Positions 1 to 9,247 are shown, counted from the first letter of the stretch. The stretch is DNA of 64,000 bases from Candidatus Gastranaerophilales bacterium (GCA_944323395.1 CALUSI010000012.1:1-64000); one strand, 5' to 3'. Notes: generated from the sequence alone by a model not told the origin. Translations and numbers: made by a program.

Positions 1-159
1 TAATATACAAATGAAAAAATAGCTTAACATATAACAAAGTATCAAAAGCTATCTATATATTTAATGTTGGAGATATTTTTTTCCTACAAAAAAAATGTGT
101 TAAAACTTATTTCTATTGCCTCATTTGCAAAATATTCATATATTAATTAAGTTAAGCTA

Positions 160-168
160 TGATATAAT
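160..168 (+). promoter_or_regulatory. Extended -10 promoter element for the 553-aa gene
   Basis: The sequence TGATATAAT places a perfect -10 hexamer (163-168) behind a TG dinucleotide, about 45 bases ahead of the next start codon. No good -35 hexamer is seen 17 bases upstream, as expected for an extended -10 promoter. The same TGnTATAAT form recurs ahead of other genes in this window. Confidence 0.5.
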
Positions 169-212
169 CAAACAATAGAATATTTTAAAAAATAATCTTT
201 TCAAATGGATAT

Positions 213-1874
213 ATGAAAATACAAAATTATGAAATCAGAAAAATAAATGGGGAATATGCTAATTTATCACTTGGAACACCAGAAGCAGGGGAAGAAAAAA
301 ATACTTCGTTTCTTAAGGATAAAATACTACAAAATATAGGAATCATCTACGATTATAGTGAAATATATCCAAATAAAGTATCTGCTGATAAAATAAAGAT
401 TTCTTCTGATATACTCTTTTGTAATGAATTTGGAACAATTATTAAAATATATAAAAAGAGAAGTTCCGTTTTTAATAATTCTATATCTGGTTATCAGACA
501 AAATATATTATTCAACTTGTAAAAGGAGAATGTGACAGACTTGGATTAAATATTGGAGATATACTAATTTATAATCAGGATATACTTAAGACACCTGATT
601 TTATAAATGGTCTTTTTTATACAAATGGAGAAGAATACTTTTGCAAATCATTGAAAGGTATATATTACTATTCTTATATCTCCCACTTATGGGAAGGACC
701 TGTTAATGAAAGTAATGAATGGCTTTTCTTTCAAAGATATTTAGCTCTTAATAACAATAAGAAAATTATACTTACAGCAGATTTGGCAAAAGAAGAATGT
801 ATAAAGAAAGATTTAAATTTATTAGAAGATTTTAAATTAAATCAAGCCTACTATTATAAACTTTCTTCTGAATTATTTATAAAGAAAATCCCACACTCAG
901 GCGTTATTCAATATTATAAATATAAAAAAGGTTGGGTAAGATTTATTGTTTCTGATGAAAATTACAAAATTTTTCTTGATAATTTAACTTTAATATCTTA
1001 TGTAAAATTAAAAACTGAAGTAGATAAAGAAATAGAAAGTATTGAAAGAATACATAAGAAAAAAGAATTAGATGAAATTAATATAAAAAATATAATTCAA
1101 TTAAAAAATATTCCTTTATTCTATTCATATCAATATGTATTTTACAAAGATGATTATAAAGAAGGATGGAAACTTGCAATACTTCCAGGAAGCACCTTAT
1201 TTGCAGAGTATCAATGTTCAAAATACAAAATAGAAAAAAATTGGAAAGATTATGAAGTATTTGCTGCAGGTATAACAAGAAATAAACCAAAAACAAATTG
1301 GAATCCTAAAATAGAACCATACAAAATCCATATACTTTCAAATTGGTTATATAATTCGGATACAGGAAGATGGTTTATTTATCCTGATGAAAAATTACCG
1401 TTACCATTAAGAGAAACTAAAAAAGTTGAAAATATAGAAATAAATGTAACTTATGATGAAATTGATGAAAGTTCCATTGATAAAGATAATTCTTTCAATC
1501 TATATTTTAATATTGAAATAAAAACAAATAAAGAAAATTACCAAGAATGTATAGATTATTCTCTTATGAAAAATGATTTTAAAAAATTTTTTAATGATAT
1601 AAAAACAAAAAACTACGCTCAATTAATTATAGAAGAAGTAAGTAAATCTAAATGGTTTGTATGGGTATTGGATAATGATACAATTAGATTTCAAATTCAA
1701 GATTGGGAAAGTAAAAAGAACCATATTGATTTTGCAATAGATGTAGAAATTGAAAAAAATATATTTCTTGAAATAATGAATAAATTTGAAAAAGAACTTG
1801 ATACAAAAGAACAACTTTTCATAAGAGAAATAAAAAATTATCAAGATGAAAATAACTCCATATATTGTTCTTGA
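213..1874 (+). CDS. Unrecognised 553-aa protein
   Basis: I do not recognise this protein. It is hydrophilic, rich in Lys, Ile, Asn and Tyr, and has no signal peptide or membrane segment. A charged Lys/Glu stretch around residues 265-300 may form a helix. The last ~90 residues (from about 460, containing SKWFVWVLDNDTIRFQIQDW) look like a compact alpha/beta domain of the kind seen in small immunity-type proteins, but this is only an impression. The ATG at 213 follows a weak GGAT ribosome site and a good -10 box. It converges on a toxin-like gene on the other strand, with two strong hairpins between them. Location beside a tRNA, orphan status and toxin-like neighbour suggest accessory DNA. Confidence 0.7.
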   Translation: MKIQNYEIRKINGEYANLSLGTPEAGEEKNTSFLKDKILQNIGIIYDYSEIYPNKVSADKIKISSDILFCNEFGTIIKIYKKRSSVFNNSISGYQTKYIIQLVKGECDRLGLNIGDILIYNQDILKTPDFINGLFYTNGEEYFCKSLKGIYYYSYISHLWEGPVNESNEWLFFQRYLALNNNKKIILTADLAKEECIKKDLNLLEDFKLNQAYYYKLSSELFIKKIPHSGVIQYYKYKKGWVRFIVSDENYKIFLDNLTLISYVKLKTEVDKEIESIERIHKKKELDEINIKNIIQLKNIPLFYSYQYVFYKDDYKEGWKLAILPGSTLFAEYQCSKYKIEKNWKDYEVFAAGITRNKPKTNWNPKIEPYKIHILSNWLYNSDTGRWFIYPDEKLPLPLRETKKVENIEINVTYDEIDESSIDKDNSFNLYFNIEIKTNKENYQECIDYSLMKNDFKKFFNDIKTKNYAQLIIEEVSKSKWFVWVLDNDTIRFQIQDWESKKNHIDFAIDVEIEKNIFLEIMNKFEKELDTKEQLFIREIKNYQDENNSIYCS

Positions 1875-1993
1875 ATACATCAAAATATACTTTATAAGGA
1901 TAATATAACCTTGAAGTTATAAATAAAATCTGTCATAATATAATTGGTGATAATATAGATACTACTTTTCTGTAGTAATTTGTATTATAACTT

Positions 1994-2048
1994 ATGATAT
2001 CCTCGATACTGGACGTGCTAGTAGTACGTTACAAGTCGAGGATATCAT
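1994..2048. repeat. Two-tier hairpin, 13-bp perfect outer stem
   Basis: ATGATATCCTCGA at 1994-2006 is perfectly complementary to TCGAGGATATCAT at 2036-2048. The 29-base loop holds a second small stem, CGTGCT-AGT-AGTACG. No U-run follows on either strand, so it is not a plain intrinsic terminator. It lies in the gap between two convergent genes and may act as an RNA stability element, a Rho-type end or a small palindromic repeat. Confidence 0.6.
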
Positions 2049-2117
2049 TTGTAAATAAACAATTTGATTTTATTACATCTGTTGAATTTAATATAAAAAT
2101 TTGTTATAATATTATTG

Positions 2118-2160
2118 TCCCTTGCTAACCCATACTAGTCGTATGAATGTTAGCGAGGGA
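2118..2160. repeat. Two-tier hairpin overlapping a stop codon
   Basis: TCCCTTGCTAAC (2118-2129) pairs with GTTAGCGAGGGA (2149-2160) with one G-U wobble, and an inner stem CATAC/GTATG sits in the loop. The right arm contains the stop codon of the minus-strand gene ending at 2150. The build (outer stem, inner stem, GATATCC and TCG in the outer arm) resembles the hairpin at 1994-2048, so the two may be related elements. Confidence 0.55.
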
Positions 2161-3196
2161 TATCTCTTGAAAAATAGTATTTTTTATTTCCATCTTTGCT
2201 CACGGCAATTATATAAAAGCCATTTTCACCTTTTATAACTTCAAAATGTGTTATTGTATCTTTTCTATTATGCTTTTGTGATTCAAAAGTTAACTCTTTT
2301 GAATTTTTAATATCATTTTTTAATATTGGAAAATTTTTTGCTTGTTTTGGATTCCAACGCAATACTTCTTTTAATCCTTGTCCTGTAAAATCAATATTTC
2401 CTATTTCATTATTTTTAATCTTTGTATCTTGTAAATAATCCTGATAATATTCTTTTGCAAATTTTCTAAATTCTTTCCTTTCCTCTTTTGTCATATTGTC
2501 AATAGGTTTGAAATCTTTTAACTTTAGCCCTTTATACATTTGAATACCTTTCCCGCTCGCTATTCCAATACCAGCACCAGAAATTCCACCTAATGCAGCA
2601 CCGGTTAAACCTCCTTCTATAGTCGTAGCTATTAAATTTTTATCATTTTCCAGTCCTTCACCTAAACCTTTTATACTTCCTGTTACACCTCCTGAATATG
2701 TTCCCCTTGCTGCACCTTTCCCAACTTCTTTTGCAATTGCCCTTCCTATTTTGGGTTCTAATGCTTTTGTTATTCCTGCTGCTAGTTTTGCTTCTCCTGA
2801 AAATGGTATTAATGCACTTCCAATCTCTAATGCAGCTAGTCCAATATTTTTTGTATGGTTAAGTATCCTTTCTTTTTCAATATCACTAAATTCTTTTTCT
2901 CCTATATTTTTTAATTCTTGTATTTTTTTATTATCAGGCATATTAGGGTATAAAATTGCTGCTCTCTTTTCATTTTTATTCTTTTCTTTGAGTTCCTTTG
3001 ATATTATTTTATCTTTTATGTTCTCTATTCTAGATTTTATACCATCTCCTTTTATTTCATTTTTCTCTACTCCACCATACAAAACTGTTTTTTCTTTATT
3101 TACATTTGAATTATCTTTTGCAGAACTACCACCGCCTTTTTCTGTAAATTTACCTTCTTCATCTCTTGGGTGATCTGCTTCATTCCAAACTGCCAT
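2150..3196 (-). CDS. Phage-type polymorphic toxin-like protein with C-terminal RNase-like domain (tentative)
   Basis: 348 aa. Three parts are visible. The N-terminus (NEADHPRDEEGKFTEKGGGS) matches a short Gly/Lys leader often seen on phage head-morphogenesis and toxin-bearing phage proteins. The middle (about 115-215) is Gly/Ala-rich with glycine-zipper repeats, as in membrane-active or toxin-translocation segments. The last ~75 residues contain KHNRKDTITHFEVI followed by a beta-hairpin and YYFSRDIPR, which resembles BECR-fold (barnase/EndoU/colicin/RelE) nuclease domains attached to phage proteins. No co-directional immunity gene is seen. The start ATG has an AAAGGAGAA ribosome site. The toxin reading is inference from domain style; the family was not verified. 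Confidence 0.6.
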   Translation of the reverse strand: MAVWNEADHPRDEEGKFTEKGGGSSAKDNSNVNKEKTVLYGGVEKNEIKGDGIKSRIENIKDKIISKELKEKNKNEKRAAILYPNMPDNKKIQELKNIGEKEFSDIEKERILNHTKNIGLAALEIGSALIPFSGEAKLAAGITKALEPKIGRAIAKEVGKGAARGTYSGGVTGSIKGLGEGLENDKNLIATTIEGGLTGAALGGISGAGIGIASGKGIQMYKGLKLKDFKPIDNMTKEERKEFRKFAKEYYQDYLQDTKIKNNEIGNIDFTGQGLKEVLRWNPKQAKNFPILKNDIKNSKELTFESQKHNRKDTITHFEVIKGENGFYIIAVSKDGNKKYYFSRDIPR

Positions 3197-3237
3197 ATTT
3201 TTCTCCTTTCTTGTTTATGACTTTTTATGGACACAAA

Positions 3238-3267
3238 AAATAGACAAGTTATAAAACCTGTCTATTT
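3238..3267. terminator. Bidirectional intrinsic terminator
   Basis: AAATAGACA and TGTCTATTT form a 9-bp stem around a 12-base loop. A T-rich run follows on the plus strand (GTTTTTATTTT) and the minus-strand reading gives TTTTTTG. It lies just upstream of the 348-aa gene and would insulate it from transcription coming from tRNA-Ile. Confidence 0.6.
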
Positions 3268-3643
3268 GTTTTTATTTTAATTATATATTATTCATTTCTA
3301 ACAAGTAATACTCTATTACAAAGCATTTACTTTTCTCTAAAAAATTTACTTAAACTTTCAATATAATATGAATTTTTTCAATTTAATTTATATTTAAACA
3401 CTATTATCCCTGAAGTTTTGCAATAATGGTCACCTTTTCCTCTTTTAGTACTCCAGTCTCTTATCAAACTTCACTTACATTATAATGTAAATATTGTATT
3501 TTTTCAACCCTAAACTCTTTAATAAAAAAGGACTCTTTTTATCAGCCAAAAGAGAATTTTAAGTTATATCGCAAAAAATCTTAAAAAATCATAAAAAGAA
3601 ATTCTCTGATTTTGGGTAAAACGCACAAATCGCGGGATTCTGA
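3268..3643. other. Gene-free spacer, 376 bases
   Basis: No coding sequence with a ribosome site was found on either strand. A weak hairpin CTCTTTT/AAAAGAG lies near 3531-3555. The base composition is as AT-rich as the neighbours. The stretch sits immediately downstream of the tRNA-Ile terminator, a common landing place for integrated DNA, but no direct repeat of the tRNA end was found in it. Confidence 0.4.
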
Positions 3644-3645
3644 CA

Positions 3646-3672
3646 TAAAAAAAGAGACCTTAGTCGGTCTCT
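3646..3672 (-). terminator. Intrinsic terminator of tRNA-Ile
   Basis: On the minus strand AGAGACC-GACTAA-GGTCTCT is followed by seven T residues, 12 bases past the tRNA 3' end. A nearly identical 43-44 base block, including this hairpin, follows tRNA-Ala at 60306-60349. Confidence 0.85.
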
Positions 3673-3683
3673 TCTTTTAAATT

Positions 3684-3757
3684 TGGGCCATCCTGGACTC
3701 GAACCAGGGACCTTACGCTTATCAGGCGTACGCTCTAACCACCTGAGCTAATAGCCC
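3684..3757 (-). tRNA. tRNA-Ile (GAT)
   Basis: Reading the minus strand gives a 74-base cloverleaf. The acceptor stem is GGGCTAT/ATGGCCC with discriminator A, the D-arm is AGCTCAGGTGGTTAGAGC, the anticodon loop is CTGATAA with anticodon GAT, and the T-arm is GGTTCGAGTCC. CCA is only partly encoded. The GAT anticodon reads Ile ATC/ATT codons. Confidence 0.93.
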
Positions 3758-3809
3758 TTAGCCTCTCTCTATTCTATATATTTACACAAACATTTTTTAA
3801 AATCAAGCA

Positions 3810-4106
3810 TTATTCTTCATTTAGTGGTCTGAGTAATATTATTGAGTTTAAATTTAATTGCAAAAATTCATGAGTTTCTGCTTTTCTATTTGGAAATTCT
3901 CTATGAATTACTTCACAATTTTTTATTGCCACAAACCTTTTTGCTCCGTTTAATATATCAGAAAGAACTCTATTTTTTCTTCCTGTCTTAGGCATAAATA
4001 CATTACCCTTTATTTGGTAATCTTTTGTTATAACAAGTACTCTTTCTGACCAAATTCCTGTAATAAAACTATTACTTTCTTCTAAATTATTATTATCTTC
4101 GTACAT
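3810..4106 (-). CDS. Small conserved protein at the end of the pilus operon (possibly DUF6812)
   Basis: 98 aa, no signal peptide or membrane segment. The core ERVLVITKDYQIKGNVF, then a basic RNRVLSDIL segment and NSIILLRPL near the end, looks like a small beta-barrel with an amphipathic helix, similar to small proteins encoded beside pilus or secretion genes (DUF6812 is my best guess, not verified). It starts 18 bases after the platform-protein gene and probably shares its transcript. A pilus-assembly or regulatory accessory role is inferred from position only. Confidence 0.7.
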   Translation of the reverse strand: MYEDNNNLEESNSFITGIWSERVLVITKDYQIKGNVFMPKTGRKNRVLSDILNGAKRFVAIKNCEVIHREFPNRKAETHEFLQLNLNSIILLRPLNEE

Positions 4107-4123
4107 TTATGAGATGTCCTTTC

Positions 4124-5326
4124 TTATACCGAATATGACTGGAATAGAGGTAAATATAATGATAAAGCTAAGAAACATACAATTACCCCAATAAATATCA
4201 ACAAAATAGGTTCAATTAATTTACCTAATGTATCAATAATCAAATCTAATTGTTGGTCAATATGTTGAACACTCTGTGTCATTAATTCACCCAATCTACC
4301 AGACTGTTCACCAGTTGAAACCATAAACAATATCATTTTAGGAAATATATTAGCTGCTTTTAAAGATTCAGATAAATGTGATCCAGCTTGCATTTTCTTT
4401 ATGGACAATTTAATTGCATCCTGCATCACAGAATTCGATAAAGTTGTTCTGGATAAATACAAGCACTCTATAATAGGTATACCTGCATCATACGCAATTT
4501 GTAATACTGTTAAAAAGTTTGAAAAAGAAGCTGCTTTTATCAAATCTGAAAATAAAGGTATCTTTAATACTATTTCATCAAATTTTCTTTTAGATGGTTC
4601 CCAACGCAATAAATAAATCATAGAACCAACTATTGCTGCTATACTTAAAGGAATTATTGCCCATTTATCTTTAAGAAACTCTCCTGAATTTATACAAAAT
4701 TGTGTAATAGCAGGTAACTCTTTACCTTGCTGATCAAACATATCTTTGAATGCAGGAAAAACAAACATTAACATTACCAGAACAACCGCTATTGCGAGCA
4801 AAACAACAAAAATAGGATATGTTAATGCTGATATAACTTTCCCTTTTATATCACCTTGTTTTCTTAAAAGTTCAATTAAACGTTCGAAAGTTTTATCTAT
4901 TTCACCAGAATCTTCTCCGGCTTTTGCCAATCCTATATATACCTGTCCAAATAAATTAGGATATTTGGAAATTGTATCAGACAATGTATAACCTGCAATA
5001 ATCTGCTTTTTTATTTCTTGAGCTAACATTCTAACTTGTCTTGATGCTGCATCTTTTTCAATGAAAATAAGACTTTCTATAATTGGTAATCCAGCTTTGT
5101 TTAAGGTTAAAAAAGTTTGAGTGAAGTCTATTTTCTCCTTCAAAGACAATGATTGCAATGTACCTCTTTTTACGTTAGAACCGCCAGAACTGTACTCTTG
5201 AAAAGAAACTAACTTATAGCCCATATTTTTGACACGAACTCTTACCTCAACCTCTGATTTCGCATCAATTCGACCTTTTACTCTCTCTCCATTCCATTTT
5301 AAAGCTTCATATTCATATCTGGTCAT
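4124..5326 (-). CDS. pilC: Type IV pilus / type II secretion inner-membrane platform protein PilC/GspF
   Basis: 400 aa, the usual length for PilC/GspF. It has an N-terminal cytoplasmic segment (MTRYEYEALKWNGERVKGRI) and two copies of the T2SSF domain, about residues 68-190 and 270-393. Each ends in a hydrophobic membrane span, including VISALTYPIFVVLLAIAVVL and the last ~30 residues. AGEDSGEIDKTFERL and STGEQSGRLGELM are the repeated family motifs. The protein anchors the assembly ATPase to the inner membrane during pilus extension. It starts with ATG behind GAGGAT, 13 bases after the pilB stop, in one operon with pilB and pilQ. Confidence 0.93.
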   Translation of the reverse strand: MTRYEYEALKWNGERVKGRIDAKSEVEVRVRVKNMGYKLVSFQEYSSGGSNVKRGTLQSLSLKEKIDFTQTFLTLNKAGLPIIESLIFIEKDAASRQVRMLAQEIKKQIIAGYTLSDTISKYPNLFGQVYIGLAKAGEDSGEIDKTFERLIELLRKQGDIKGKVISALTYPIFVVLLAIAVVLVMLMFVFPAFKDMFDQQGKELPAITQFCINSGEFLKDKWAIIPLSIAAIVGSMIYLLRWEPSKRKFDEIVLKIPLFSDLIKAASFSNFLTVLQIAYDAGIPIIECLYLSRTTLSNSVMQDAIKLSIKKMQAGSHLSESLKAANIFPKMILFMVSTGEQSGRLGELMTQSVQHIDQQLDLIIDTLGKLIEPILLIFIGVIVCFLALSLYLPLFQSYSV

Positions 5327-5339
5327 ATGACTTCATCCT

Positions 5340-7460
5340 CTAATCTTTAACAGGTCCAAGTACACGAACAAACTCTGATATAGTCGTTCTTCCTTCTACA
5401 ATATGCTTCAAACAAGCTCTTTGCAATGTATTCATACCAGCCCCAACAGCTGCTTCTTCTATTTGAATATCATGTGCTCCTTGCGCAATTAAACGTTTAA
5501 TTTCTTTAGTAATAGGCATTATTTCATATACACCGATACGACCTGAATAACCTTCGAAATTACATTTATCACAACCACAAGGCTTATATACAGGGGTCTT
5601 CATAAACTCTTGTATTTCTTTTTCATCCCCAGCTATTACCAATTCAGCCTCTTCTCTAGTCGGATAATATTGTGTTCTACAATGTGGACATAAGTTCCTT
5701 ACTAAACGCTGAGCTATAATACCAACTAAAGTAGATGAAACTAAATAATCTTTTGCGCCCATGTCTATTAATCTGGTTATAGTTGAAGCAGCTGAGTTTG
5801 TGTGTAATGTTGACAATACTAAGTGACCTGTTAATGCTGCCGAAATAGCTGTTTCTAATGTTTCAATGTCTCTAATTTCACCAACTAATATAACATCCGG
5901 GTCTTGTCTTAATATAGCACGCATACAAGAAGCGAAAGTTATACCCGCCTTTGTATTAATTTGAGATTGATTTATTCCATCAATCCTAATTTCTATAGGG
6001 TCTTCGATTGTCGTTATATTTATTTTTTCATCATTTATCGCTTTTAATAATGTATATAATGTCGTCGTTTTACCTGAACCAGTTGGACCTGTTGTTAAGA
6101 TAATACCATTTGGAACACTTTCCATTTTCTTAATTAATTCTGTATCCTCTTTTGATGCGCCAACGATAACCATATCATCCTTTGAAGATGCCATGGAAAC
6201 GGCTGGAGCCAAAATTCTTATAACCATTTTCTCTTGATCGGCAACAGGAAGTGTATTTATACGGAAATCATAATCACGCTCCTTGTATGTAATTGAAAAT
6301 GAACCGTCTTGAGGACGCCTATGCTCTGCTATATTCATTTTGGAAATTACCTTCAAACGAGTTAATATAGCAGATTCAGTCTTTGGCGGAAGCCTTAATA
6401 CCTCTCTTAATATGCCGTCTTTTCTATATCTAACCACATATCCGTCTAAACGAGGCTCAATATGAATATCACTTGCTTTCATATCTATACCATCAGAAAT
6501 AATTTTATTTACAAACTTTACAACAATGTTTGAATCATCTTTTAGTTCTTTTTGAGCTTGTTCAAATAATGTTTCTTCTCTGTCAAAAGCTAAAGCTTGT
6601 TTCTCTATTTTCTTAATTATTTTACTTGTTGCTTTTTTATTTTCGTTAAACAAGTTTTGTGTACACATTGAAAATTCATAATGCGTAATAATCAAAATAC
6701 TTGGTTTTAAACCAGTCAAGAAAATAATATCATTTATTACTTTTTTATCATTTGGATTTACCATCCCAACAACAAGTACTTTATCATCATAACTAATTGG
6801 AAGAACTTTATTCATTTTTATAAAGTCTTCAGGCAACATAGACAAAACCGAATCAGGAATTTTTAACTGCTCTGCCGTTACAGCTTCATAACCTTGTTGA
6901 GCTGTTAAAGCTTTTTTTAATTCTTCTAATGTAATAACACCTTGTTGCACCAAAATAGTTCCAAGTGGAACATGAGTCTTTTTTGCTTCTACCAAAGCAT
7001 TAAATATTTGTTCATTTGTTACAAATCCCATTTGAACAAGAACTTCACCAATTTTTTTTGAAAAATACTTTTCTTCTAAATGACCTTCCTCTGTATTGAT
7101 AATTGTATCTTCCTCAATTACATCATCATTGTCATAATGTAACTGTATCTCATTTGAAGATGTATCTTCAGTTTCTCCAGAATCAGATTGTTCAACTTGA
7201 ATGTTTGATATAACAAAATTCAAAAGTGTAGAAAAATCCGAATCACTTATATTTTTTATACTAATTTTGTCTGCACCAGAAATCTTTAGAACAATAGAAC
7301 CTATATCTGATTGTTTTGTAGATGACTTCGCAACAATGTAAACTACGTTTTTTGCAACACAAATAGGTATATATGATTTTAATTGCATTTCTTTAATATC
7401 GAATTTTGAAATTAAAGAAAAATCAATTACTGGTTTTATTTTATCTAAAATTGGACTCAT
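5340..7460 (-). CDS. pilB: Pilus assembly / type II secretion ATPase PilB/GspE
   Basis: 706 aa. An N-terminal extension (1-~125) precedes a MshEN/GspE-N type domain (KIGEVLVQMGFVTNEQI onward). The C-terminal motor has Walker A GPTGSGKTTTLYTLL, the Asp box and Walker B (DPDVILVGEIRDIETLETA), the His box (LSTLHTN), and a zinc site with CPHC and CGCDKC near residues 598-640. These features separate extension ATPases of the PilB/GspE group from PilT. It hydrolyses ATP at the cytoplasmic face to drive pilin assembly. It lies between the secretin and platform genes with gaps under 15 bases. Its length and order are normal. Confidence 0.94.
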   Translation of the reverse strand: MSPILDKIKPVIDFSLISKFDIKEMQLKSYIPICVAKNVVYIVAKSSTKQSDIGSIVLKISGADKISIKNISDSDFSTLLNFVISNIQVEQSDSGETEDTSSNEIQLHYDNDDVIEEDTIINTEEGHLEEKYFSKKIGEVLVQMGFVTNEQIFNALVEAKKTHVPLGTILVQQGVITLEELKKALTAQQGYEAVTAEQLKIPDSVLSMLPEDFIKMNKVLPISYDDKVLVVGMVNPNDKKVINDIIFLTGLKPSILIITHYEFSMCTQNLFNENKKATSKIIKKIEKQALAFDREETLFEQAQKELKDDSNIVVKFVNKIISDGIDMKASDIHIEPRLDGYVVRYRKDGILREVLRLPPKTESAILTRLKVISKMNIAEHRRPQDGSFSITYKERDYDFRINTLPVADQEKMVIRILAPAVSMASSKDDMVIVGASKEDTELIKKMESVPNGIILTTGPTGSGKTTTLYTLLKAINDEKINITTIEDPIEIRIDGINQSQINTKAGITFASCMRAILRQDPDVILVGEIRDIETLETAISAALTGHLVLSTLHTNSAASTITRLIDMGAKDYLVSSTLVGIIAQRLVRNLCPHCRTQYYPTREEAELVIAGDEKEIQEFMKTPVYKPCGCDKCNFEGYSGRIGVYEIMPITKEIKRLIAQGAHDIQIEEAAVGAGMNTLQRACLKHIVEGRTTISEFVRVLGPVKD

Positions 7461-7474
7461 AATTATTTGATTTC

Positions 7475-9247
7475 CTAAAGCTCAGCTACATCCTCTGAAT
7501 CTTTTATGATTCTTGGTGTAATCATAAATAACAATTCTTCTTTTTTCATTTCTTTCTTTTGATTTCTGAAGAAAAAGCCTATAACAGGTATATCACCTAA
7601 AATTGGTATTTTACTAACTTCGTTATGTTCTGATTCTTGAATCATACCACCTAATAATAAGGTTTCTTCATCTTTGATTCTTATACCTTTTAAATCAAGA
7701 TTATGCCTTTGTAGCAAAGTTGCAGCTGTATAAGGTACACCTCCATATGTATCTACAACAGGCATATACTCAGAAGAATAATCAGGTTTAATATCCAATG
7801 AGACATAACCATCTGGACTAATAAATGGAAGTACCTCTATTTTTATACCATTATCTTCACCAATTTCAAATGTTTTCTGAACAGAAGCCGTACCAGCATC
7901 TCCTACACTAAAACTATTTAATATTTGAACTGTAGTAGACTCTATATAATCTTGAGTTAAGTCAATAACAGATTTTTTACCATTTGTAATAACAATCTTT
8001 GGATTCGCAAGCATTCTCGCTTTTTGGTTTGATATTAAATATGATATTCTTTGTGTTAGTGAATGTACATCAGCACCAGTACTTGGACCATGCCAAGCAT
8101 AAGCATTGGTGCCAAATCCATTACTATCAAAAGACATTGTTAAATGTTTTCCATTATACATCCAAGTATTTTGAAAATCTTTTGTGCCTTCTTCATTTAA
8201 TGCTATAATTGAAATTTCCAGATACGCTTGTGGCTGTTTTCTATCATTTTCTAGAATAAAATCATTTACCATCTGGATTTGTTGTTCACTACCTCCCATC
8301 ATAGTAAGTGTACCAAGTTCTGGCTGTACATAAAGTGTCATGCTTGGTTTTGCTTGATATGATGATATATTTCCTGTTGAAACCCCACTGGTTAATACAC
8401 AAGCAACTGTACCGCCTCCAATTGCACCTTCTGGAGCTGGTGTTGCAGCTGATTGAGTTTTCAATGTTGCATTTAGTTTTGCATTATAAGCCCCGCCAGA
8501 GTTAGCCAAGTTACCTTCAAAAGGTAATTGAAACAATGTTTGGCATATCATTTTTGCCATTTCAAAAGGCGTTGTGTGATTTACTCTATATGTAGTCATA
8601 ACCGGCTTTTTATCAAACCTGTCAACTATCTTCTTTGCCATTTGATAGTCATTTTCAGTACCAAAAATCAATAATTCATTTTTATCTGCATTTGTTGAAA
8701 CGATTGGTCCGTAAGATAATCCTGGAGTGTTCATTCCAAATATATTAGTGTTCAAAAAATGTGCCAAATAAGCAGCATCAGTATATTTAACAGGTAATAT
8801 ATTAATACTATCTTTTGTCAAATTTAAAGTCTCTGCTTTTGCTGTTGATACAACAAGCATAGTCTTATCTTTAATGACATATGTTAAATCAGTCATTTTC
8901 ATGACCATCTTAAATGCATCTTCTAGTTTTACATCAACTAAATCTAATGTCACTGTCCCAGTCGCCGATTGATGAAAAACAATGTTTAATCCTGCTTTAT
9001 CTGCAAACATTCTTAAGACTTGTTGTACATCTGTATTGCGTAAACTTAGATTTATTAACTGTCCATTATCATTAAAATGGACGTTCCCTGATAAGTTAAT
9101 TTTATTTGGGGTATTATACTCTGTTCTGACTGCAGGTTGCCCCATATCATAAACAAGAGGAGCAGCTACTGCAACATTATAAGCAAGCACTGACACACAC
9201 CCTGTAACAATCAATAGCTTTGATATGTTTTTTAACTTTCTTTCCAT
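7475..9247 (-). CDS. pilQ: Outer-membrane secretin PilQ/GspD
   Basis: 590 aa. It starts with a signal peptide (MERKLKNISKLLIVTG...AVAA); VTGC inside it also fits a weak lipobox, so the protein might be lipidated. Next comes a short TonB/STN-type domain (VQQVLRMFADKAGLNIVFHQ, about 70-125), N1-type ring-building domains, and the C-terminal secretin core, which ends in VPILGDIPVIGFFFRN and EELLFMITPRII, the family signature. It forms the outer-membrane channel for the pilus or secreted substrate. It lies 11 bases after the PilP-like gene and 14 before pilB. Confidence 0.92.
   Translation of the reverse strand: MERKLKNISKLLIVTGCVSVLAYNVAVAAPLVYDMGQPAVRTEYNTPNKINLSGNVHFNDNGQLINLSLRNTDVQQVLRMFADKAGLNIVFHQSATGTVTLDLVDVKLEDAFKMVMKMTDLTYVIKDKTMLVVSTAKAETLNLTKDSINILPVKYTDAAYLAHFLNTNIFGMNTPGLSYGPIVSTNADKNELLIFGTENDYQMAKKIVDRFDKKPVMTTYRVNHTTPFEMAKMICQTLFQLPFEGNLANSGGAYNAKLNATLKTQSAATPAPEGAIGGGTVACVLTSGVSTGNISSYQAKPSMTLYVQPELGTLTMMGGSEQQIQMVNDFILENDRKQPQAYLEISIIALNEEGTKDFQNTWMYNGKHLTMSFDSNGFGTNAYAWHGPSTGADVHSLTQRISYLISNQKARMLANPKIVITNGKKSVIDLTQDYIESTTVQILNSFSVGDAGTASVQKTFEIGEDNGIKIEVLPFISPDGYVSLDIKPDYSSEYMPVVDTYGGVPYTAATLLQRHNLDLKGIRIKDEETLLLGGMIQESEHNEVSKIPILGDIPVIGFFFRNQKKEMKKEELLFMITPRIIKDSEDVAEL

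Noticed and set aside
2751-3173. 140-codon plus-strand open frame
   Set aside because: It mirrors the minus-strand toxin-like gene, which has a better start and composition.
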